64,000 nucleotides of DNA. Origin: Lachnospiraceae bacterium. GTDB lineage: Bacteria > Bacillota > Clostridia > Lachnospirales > Lachnospiraceae. Positions 59,385-64,000 of the stretch are shown here, piece by piece. The notes under the pieces are model-generated. The model did not search any database. It was not told the DNA's origin and saw only the letters and a program-made list of their open reading frames with translations. The translations under genes and the position numbers were made by a program. Location: contig NBBL01000001.1 of the NCBI GenBank assembly GCA_002892395.1, forward strand, positions 62,589-126,588, in the 5' to 3' direction. Every line of letters begins with the position of its first letter. The first letter of the stretch is position 1.

Positions 59385-61061
59385 TTATACGAGATAACTT
59401 CCTCCGCCGATAAATTCCCGTATGATGGAGGTCCCCGGTACGCTCTCCGCCGGGACCGCCAAAAAATAATTTAAAAATTTCAGAAGCCGATTTGCCTCCA
59501 CATACTCAGGCGCACTCTCAGGGATTCCAAAAAGCAACGCTTCTGCATACGGCTTCATGACTGCCGTTTCGTAGAGCAGCGCCGAATTGAAAATCACATC
59601 CGCCTTGTCCTGATGGGGAAAGATATTGATTCTCTCTCCCCTCCCCACAGAAGGCCAGCGGCGAAGGGTCTCCCGGGCATCGGCGCCCCGGGTTCTCGCA
59701 TCTCGGATCATGCGTCGCAACAATCGCGCATCCGTCGTCGAAATTCGATTGTGCTCATCAATGTTCATCTGCGTCAGACAGCTGATATAAATGCGAAATT
59801 TATCCGCCGAAGGAATGGCGTAGGAAAGTTCCTCATTTAAGCAGTGTATCCCTTCGATCACCAGGATATCCTCTTCTCCGAAGCTCAGAACATCGCCATG
59901 ATACTCCCGTTCTCCGGTCACAAAATTGAAGCGCGGCAGTTCAATTTTCTCTCCTCTTAGGAGACGTGTCATGTGGGCGTTGAACAGTTCCACATCCATG
60001 GCCGAAAGTCCCTCAAAATCCAGTTGTCCGTTGGCATCCCGGGGTGTGTCAATGCGATTTTTAAAGTAATTATCCACTTCAATCGGGTGGGGCTTCCGCC
60101 CGTGTGCCCGCAGCTGGGTACAGAGACGCCTGGAAAAAGTCGTTTTTCCGGAGGAGGAAGGCCCTGCAATCATCACAAAGCGGAGCGCTCGCTGCGCAGC
60201 GATCTGCTGGGCGATATCTCCGATCTGCTTCTCCATCAGCGCCTCCTCGCAGAGAATCAGCTCCTTGGTTTCTCCGGCGGAAATTCTCTCATTCAGACTT
60301 GCCACGGTGTCAAGTCCGATATGCGTCAGCTTGTTTGCCGTCCGGTACATCTCGGAAAACACCTTTTTCGACGGAGTGAAGGCGCCCAGCCGCTCCGGCT
60401 GCTCCGGAGCGGGAAGGCGGAGAATAAACCCCTCCCCGTAACATTCCAGGCGAAACACCCGGATATAGGAGGTGTCCGGCAGCATGTAACCGTAAAAGTA
60501 ATCCTCAAATCCGGCGAGGGAATAGATGTTTACCCGGGAGCTTCTTCGAAAACGAAGCAGACGCTCCTTTTCAAACATCCGGTTCTTGTGGAAGCATCTC
60601 ACTGCCTCCTCCTTGGAGACATTTCGTTTCTCGATGGGAAGTGCCAGATCGGAGAGGCGGCGCATACCCGCTTCCACCTGATCAAGCAAGGACTGGTTCA
60701 ATGAAAAATCCCCCTTTGCTGTGATAAACAGCGCCCTGGAAAGGGAAAATTCCACCTTGAGCCGGTCAATGTGATCTCTTCCCACCACATCATAAAATGC
60801 CTTCAGCATCAGGAGAAGCGCACTGCGCTCATAGCTCTGATACCCCGGCTTTGCGTCTGCCGTCACCATGGTCAGACTGCAGTCCTCAGCAATCTGTTTG
60901 TTCAGCTCACACAGCTTCCCGTTTTGATTTTTCACCAAAAAAATGGGCTGAGGATACTGCGGCTGCACTCGCTCCGAGATCTCCCGATATTTTGTCCCCT
61001 GGGGCACATCGAAGCATTCCTGCCCCACACGTACCGCCCAGTGCGGCGTACCGTTTTTCAT
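59385..61061 (-). CDS. Nucleoside (uridine-like) kinase with N-terminal TGS domain
   Basis: The N-terminal part (about residues 1-75) is TGS/ubiquitin-like as in threonyl-tRNA synthetase and related kinases; the middle resembles the threonyl-tRNA editing-like part; the C-terminal half is a phosphoribulokinase/uridine kinase fold with IAGPSSSGKTTFSRRL (Walker A) and FEGIHCLNEEL-like LVIEGIHCLNE. Such fusions are common in Clostridia and are called nucleoside kinase or Udk-like. The ATG at 61061 is chosen because GGGAGGTG lies about 6 nt upstream; the longer frame to 61178 overlaps trmK. 558 residues. Confidence 0.88.
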   Translation of the reverse strand: MKNGTPHWAVRVGQECFDVPQGTKYREISERVQPQYPQPIFLVKNQNGKLCELNKQIAEDCSLTMVTADAKPGYQSYERSALLLMLKAFYDVVGRDHIDRLKVEFSLSRALFITAKGDFSLNQSLLDQVEAGMRRLSDLALPIEKRNVSKEEAVRCFHKNRMFEKERLLRFRRSSRVNIYSLAGFEDYFYGYMLPDTSYIRVFRLECYGEGFILRLPAPEQPERLGAFTPSKKVFSEMYRTANKLTHIGLDTVASLNERISAGETKELILCEEALMEKQIGDIAQQIAAQRALRFVMIAGPSSSGKTTFSRRLCTQLRAHGRKPHPIEVDNYFKNRIDTPRDANGQLDFEGLSAMDVELFNAHMTRLLRGEKIELPRFNFVTGEREYHGDVLSFGEEDILVIEGIHCLNEELSYAIPSADKFRIYISCLTQMNIDEHNRISTTDARLLRRMIRDARTRGADARETLRRWPSVGRGERINIFPHQDKADVIFNSALLYETAVMKPYAEALLFGIPESAPEYVEANRLLKFLNYFLAVPAESVPGTSIIREFIGGGSYLV

Positions 61062-61116
61062 GTCCACCTCCCGTTTTTGACGGTTCCATTGTTTGGTTTC
61101 CATCCCGTTCTTCCCT

Positions 61117-61962
61117 TCAAAGATTTTCCGAATCCATATGGGTTCCTGACACGGCTTTCGTTTTTTGAAGCAACTCACGTAACAGATTGCACTGCTTTGA
61201 AAGCGCTGCGGCGCGCTTCTTTTTGCGCTGGCTTCCGGGATCGCTTCCGGGACCGCTTCCGGGATCGCTTGCGCATCTCAATACTTGTTCCGCACGAGTA
61301 AGAAGCCGCAGACGGGCAGTGAGAAAGCGATGCAGCACCAATGTGGGCTCCCGGAGAAGACAGGGACCGAAGCACTCTGCCGCTTCCTCGGAGAAGCCTG
61401 CCCGTTGACTCGCCTCATAGGGGGCGTTTCCATCCCCCGGAATCGCTTTTAGAATCAGATAAAATTTGTGATCCTCTTCCACCAACCGCTCTGAAACCAG
61501 CCTGAGCCCATGCGTGCGAAGATAGTGCCTGACCGCTCTGTGTTCCGTGTGGGGCGAAAGAATCCACTCCTTCACCGTATCGTAAAAGCCCGTTCCTTCA
61601 TGGGACCGCAGGGTCTCTGCATCGGAAAGAATGCGTACCATCAGCTCTCCCCCCATCCCGGCAATGACAACGCAGTCCGCTTCCCCCGGCTTTAGTCCGC
61701 TCAGCCCGTCGCACAGTCTTGTCTCCACCCTTCCTTCCAGGCCGCACGCCCGGATATGGGCCGCAGCGCGGGAAAGGGGACCGGCGCCGACATCACAGGC
61801 ATAGGCACGTGACACGCTGCCCTTCAGGACCAGTGAGACCGGAAGCAGGGCGTGATCCGTCCCGATATCTGCCGGTACGCACCCCGGGGACACCGCTGCG
61901 GCAATGGCAGAAAGCCGGGGGGAAAGCCGCGGACTGCCGGATTGTTTTCTCTTGTTTGTCAC
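61117..61962 (-). CDS. trmK: tRNA (adenine22-N1)-methyltransferase TrmK
   Basis: TrmK methylates A22 of tRNAs in Gram-positives. Motifs: LSAIAAAVSPGCVPADIGTDHALLP (SAM site), ACDVGAGPLSRA and DCVVIAGMGGELMVRIL. The GTG at 61962 is chosen because AGAGGAACT stands just upstream; the TTG at 61983 lacks one. Near the C-terminus is a Gly/Ser/Pro insertion coded by a 12-bp repeat (61231-61266). It lies after rpoD, the usual Firmicutes order. Confidence 0.92.
   Translation of the reverse strand: MTNKRKQSGSPRLSPRLSAIAAAVSPGCVPADIGTDHALLPVSLVLKGSVSRAYACDVGAGPLSRAAAHIRACGLEGRVETRLCDGLSGLKPGEADCVVIAGMGGELMVRILSDAETLRSHEGTGFYDTVKEWILSPHTEHRAVRHYLRTHGLRLVSERLVEEDHKFYLILKAIPGDGNAPYEASQRAGFSEEAAECFGPCLLREPTLVLHRFLTARLRLLTRAEQVLRCASDPGSGPGSDPGSQRKKKRAAALSKQCNLLRELLQKTKAVSGTHMDSENL
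61231..61266 (-). repeat. 12-bp in-frame repeat, 3 units, in trmK
   Basis: GCTTCCGGGATC, GCTTCCGGGACC and GCTTCCGGGATC (plus-strand reading) code a DPGSGPGSDPGS stretch. Confidence 0.9.
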
Positions 61963-61987
61963 AGTTCCTCTTTTCCGAATCAAAGCG

Positions 61988-63133
61988 TCAGTCCAGGTAA
62001 TCCCTGAGCTGCTTGGAACGACTGGGGTGACGAAGCTTTCGAAGAGCCTTCGCCTCGATTTGCCGGATTCTCTCTCTCGTCACATGAAAGCATTTTCCCA
62101 CTTCCTCCAGCGTATGCATTTCTCCGTCCTTCAGACCGAAGCGAAGCTCCAGCACCTGCCGCTCCCGCTCGGTCAGCTGGCTGATGACTGCCTTCAGCTG
62201 CTCTCGAAGCATTTGGTCAGAAACCGCCTCCACCGGAGCCTGACTGCTGTCGTCCCGGATAAAATCTCCGAGATGAGAATCCTCCTCCTCTCCCACCGGT
62301 GTCTCAAAGGAAACCGGCTCCTGAGAAATCTGAATGATATCCCGGACCCTTCCCACCGGACTGTCCAGCCGTTTTGCCAGTTCGTCCGGCGTGGGCTCTC
62401 TCCCCAGCTCCTGAAGCATCTGGCGCTGAGTCCTGACCAGGCGGTTGATGGTTTCAACCATATGAACCGGGATTCGTATGGTTCGGGCCTGATCCGCAAT
62501 GGAGCGGGTGATTGACTGGCGAATCCACCAGGTTGCATACGTGGAAAATTTGAACCCCTTGGTGTAATCAAATTTATCCACCGCCTTAAGAAGTCCAAGA
62601 TTTCCCTCCTGAATCAAATCCAGGAACGGCATCCCCCGTCCGAGATAACGCTTGGCAATGCTCACCACCAGCCTTAGATTTGCCTCTGCCAGCTGCTTCT
62701 TTGCCTCCGCCTTGTCCTCCGGCGTGCCTTCTATCATGGTTCTGGCAAGCGCCTGCTCTTTCTCGGCGTCGATCAGCGGAATCTTCCCGATTTCCTTCAG
62801 GTACATGCGAACCGGATCATCCAGACCGGTTCCCTCGGGAACCGAAAGCTCCGACTGTGTTTCTTCCTCCCGTTCCTTTTCTTCCTCCTCTTCCTCCTCA
62901 GAGAACAGTTCCGGAATCCCATCGTCTTCCGTCTCTTCCGTATTCAGCACATCAATCCGGTTGGCATCCAGAAACTCATACACCTGATCCAGCTGCTCCG
63001 GGCTCAGCCTGTCCTCCTTAAAAAAGTCCATCAGCTCTTCTTCGCTGATCACACTCTGCTTTTGCCGCGCCTGATCGACGAGACGATGAAGTTTCCTGTT
63101 CAGATTTGTTTCATTGCACAAGGGCTCCGACAT
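61988..63133 (-). CDS. rpoD: Primary sigma factor RpoD (sigma A)
   Basis: The housekeeping sigma factor. Regions visible: 1.1-like N-terminus, an acidic linker with Glu runs (about residues 75-100), region 1.2 ([17 protein letters not shown]), region 2 ([30 protein letters not shown] in two parts), region 3 and region 4 with [12 protein letters not shown] and [22 protein letters not shown]. 381 residues. The ATG at 63133 is used (GGGGGTG upstream); a longer frame to 63475 runs through dnaG. 5 bp from dnaG, the standard dnaG-rpoD macromolecular-synthesis pair. Confidence 0.97.
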   Translation of the reverse strand: MSEPLCNETNLNRKLHRLVDQARQKQSVISEEELMDFFKEDRLSPEQLDQVYEFLDANRIDVLNTEETEDDGIPELFSEEEEEEEKEREEETQSELSVPEGTGLDDPVRMYLKEIGKIPLIDAEKEQALARTMIEGTPEDKAEAKKQLAEANLRLVVSIAKRYLGRGMPFLDLIQEGNLGLLKAVDKFDYTKGFKFSTYATWWIRQSITRSIADQARTIRIPVHMVETINRLVRTQRQMLQELGREPTPDELAKRLDSPVGRVRDIIQISQEPVSFETPVGEEEDSHLGDFIRDDSSQAPVEAVSDQMLREQLKAVISQLTERERQVLELRFGLKDGEMHTLEEVGKCFHVTRERIRQIEAKALRKLRHPSRSKQLRDYLD

Positions 63134-63138
63134 GCCGC

Positions 63139-64000
63139 TCACCCCCCGATTTTCATTTGCTTTTTCAGTGCTGCCTTCTGTTTGAGAATCGACTGCAGGG
63201 TCTCCACATCTGTGGCGGTGCGGGACGCCCGATCCAGCTGATCCATGCGGATCTTCCGAATACAATCGCTGAAAGCCTTGTTTCTCTCCTCTTCCTCCTC
63301 CGGCGTCACCGGACTGGCGCTGAAAATGGTGGCAACCCTCCGCGCCTTTTCCTCGTCTTCCCGATAATCGTTCAGAATGGAGGCGACATTTGCGTCTCCT
63401 TCCCGAATCCCGCGAAACAGCTTTTCCGCCACCTCCCGATAAAGGGGATCTGTAAAATCCTCCGGCTGAATCCATGCCTCTGTCTTTTTGAGAAGTGAAC
63501 TGTCCTCCGCCAGCAGCGTGAGAAGCAGCCGCTGACTGAACAGCGACGGATCCTCCTTCTCTCCCCGGCGCCTGCTTCCGCTCCTTGCCTCCCTTCCTTC
63601 CGGACGCCAGGTCACGCTCTGACGAATCGGCTGCCGTTTCATTTGTGCGCCGATGGAGTTGACCAGGCTTTGAAGATCCTGCTCCGGGATCCCGTGCTCT
63701 CTGGCGACCGCCTGGAGGTAGTTGTTTCGTTCAAGGCGCTCCGTAAAGCCGGCCAGACGCTGGGCAGCTTCGTGGAAAAAGGCGGTGCGTTCTGCAGGAT
63801 CTTCCCCCCCATGCGCTGCAGCGAGTTGATCAATTTCCCACAAAAATCCGTTTCGTGCCTTCTCGATTCGTTCCCGATATGCGTCTCTTCCCCGTTCCTT
63901 GATAAATTCATCCGGGTCCTTATGTGGCTTCATGGAAAGCACCTTGACCTGAATGCCTGCTTCCTTCAAAAGCGGAATGGCCCGCTTCGCTGCGTTCACA
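63139..64000 (-). CDS. dnaG: DNA primase, C-terminal part (truncated by the window)
   Basis: The frame is open to the right edge; only the C-terminal 287 codons are present. They cover the end of the TOPRIM-linked catalytic core ([30 protein letters not shown]) and the DnaB-binding C-terminal domain, which includes the [20 protein letters not shown] motif. Identification is supported by rpoD downstream. Confidence 0.95.
   Translation of the reverse strand, partial: VNAAKRAIPLLKEAGIQVKVLSMKPHKDPDEFIKERGRDAYRERIEKARNGFLWEIDQLAAAHGGEDPAERTAFFHEAAQRLAGFTERLERNNYLQAVAREHGIPEQDLQSLVNSIGAQMKRQPIRQSVTWRPEGREARSGSRRRGEKEDPSLFSQRLLLTLLAEDSSLLKKTEAWIQPEDFTDPLYREVAEKLFRGIREGDANVASILNDYREDEEKARRVATIFSASPVTPEEEEERNKAFSDCIRKIRMDQLDRASRTATDVETLQSILKQKAALKKQMKIGG

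Noticed and set aside
63134-63475. N-terminal extension of RpoD
   Set aside because: The extra 114 residues are an alternative frame of dnaG with no similarity to sigma factors, and a ribosome site precedes the ATG at 63133.

Overview
The window is a chromosomal segment of roughly balanced base composition from a low-GC-phylum (Firmicutes/Clostridia) bacterium, most likely a member of the Lachnospiraceae. The reasons are gene order and families: SepF with an YlmH-like S4 protein, the paired TIGR03960/TIGR03936 radical-SAM proteins next to RNase G, the Prp protease between L21 and a leader-carrying L27, a GerW/DUF2953 pair, an Asp23/FakA-like pair, stand-alone AICAR transformylase with a PurO-type IMP cyclohydrolase, and Gram-positive type LexA boxes. 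It is almost wholly housekeeping DNA. I see no prophage, IS element, CRISPR array or tRNA.

Layout. 1-4.2 kb (+): end of a class B penicillin-binding protein, RodA, methylglyoxal synthase and a D-Ala-D-Ala carboxypeptidase. 4.2-7.5 kb (+): an isolated P-loop protein, a HlyD-like membrane protein, YggS and SepF. 7.5-12.7 kb (+): YlmH, LspA, RluD, a cytidylate-kinase-like protein and an LCP-family cell-wall ligase, separated by striking short tandem arrays. 12.7-15.3 kb: tyrosine recombinase, then a divergent SOS module (YneA-like LysM protein and LexA) with four LexA boxes. 15.3-20.1 kb (-): rplU-prp-rpmA and obg-yhbY-nadD-yqeK-rsfS. 20.1-24 kb (-): RNase G and two radical-SAM-associated proteins. 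24-28.2 kb (-): folate operon folC-folE-HD-folP-folBK. 28.3-43.8 kb (-): recU, pseudouridine synthases (one fused to a HAD phosphatase), rsmF, coaD, rsmD, a repeat-bearing L,D-transpeptidase, recG, FakA-like, Asp23, GerW and DUF2953. 43.8-48 kb (-): cinA, pgsA, rimO, rpoZ, gmk, yicC. 48.4-51.2 kb (+): yifB-dprA. 51.2-55.8 kb: galE, AICAR transformylase and PurO on the minus strand, pyrBI on the plus strand. 55.9-64 kb (-): M20 peptidase, AbgT transporter, RNase P RNA, a TGS-uridine kinase, trmK, rpoD and the 3' part of dnaG.

The clearest unexplained signal is not a gene system but a habit of this genome: unrelated short tandem arrays (units of 7, 10, 12, 13, 14/15, 22-23, 27 and 29 bp) sit between genes, repeatedly at or just after stop codons. 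At least nine such loci are visible, and similar in-frame repeats (36-60 bp and longer units) expand low-complexity parts of proteins. The arrays share no consensus, so local amplification is more likely than a dispersed mobile repeat. Other points of note are a 40-bp near-palindrome flanked by a 134-bp-spaced direct repeat at the 5' end of the tyrosine recombinase gene, an RsuA-HAD fusion, a long rlu/recU overlap and an HD hydrolase inside the folate operon that could supply the missing dihydroneopterin-triphosphate step.

Many sigma-A promoters with exact 17-bp spacers can be read (cytidylate-kinase-like gene, P-loop gene, lexA, yneA-like, rplU, folC, yicC, yifB, purO, abgT, rnpB). Functional names rest on recognising motifs and context by eye; no database search was run.
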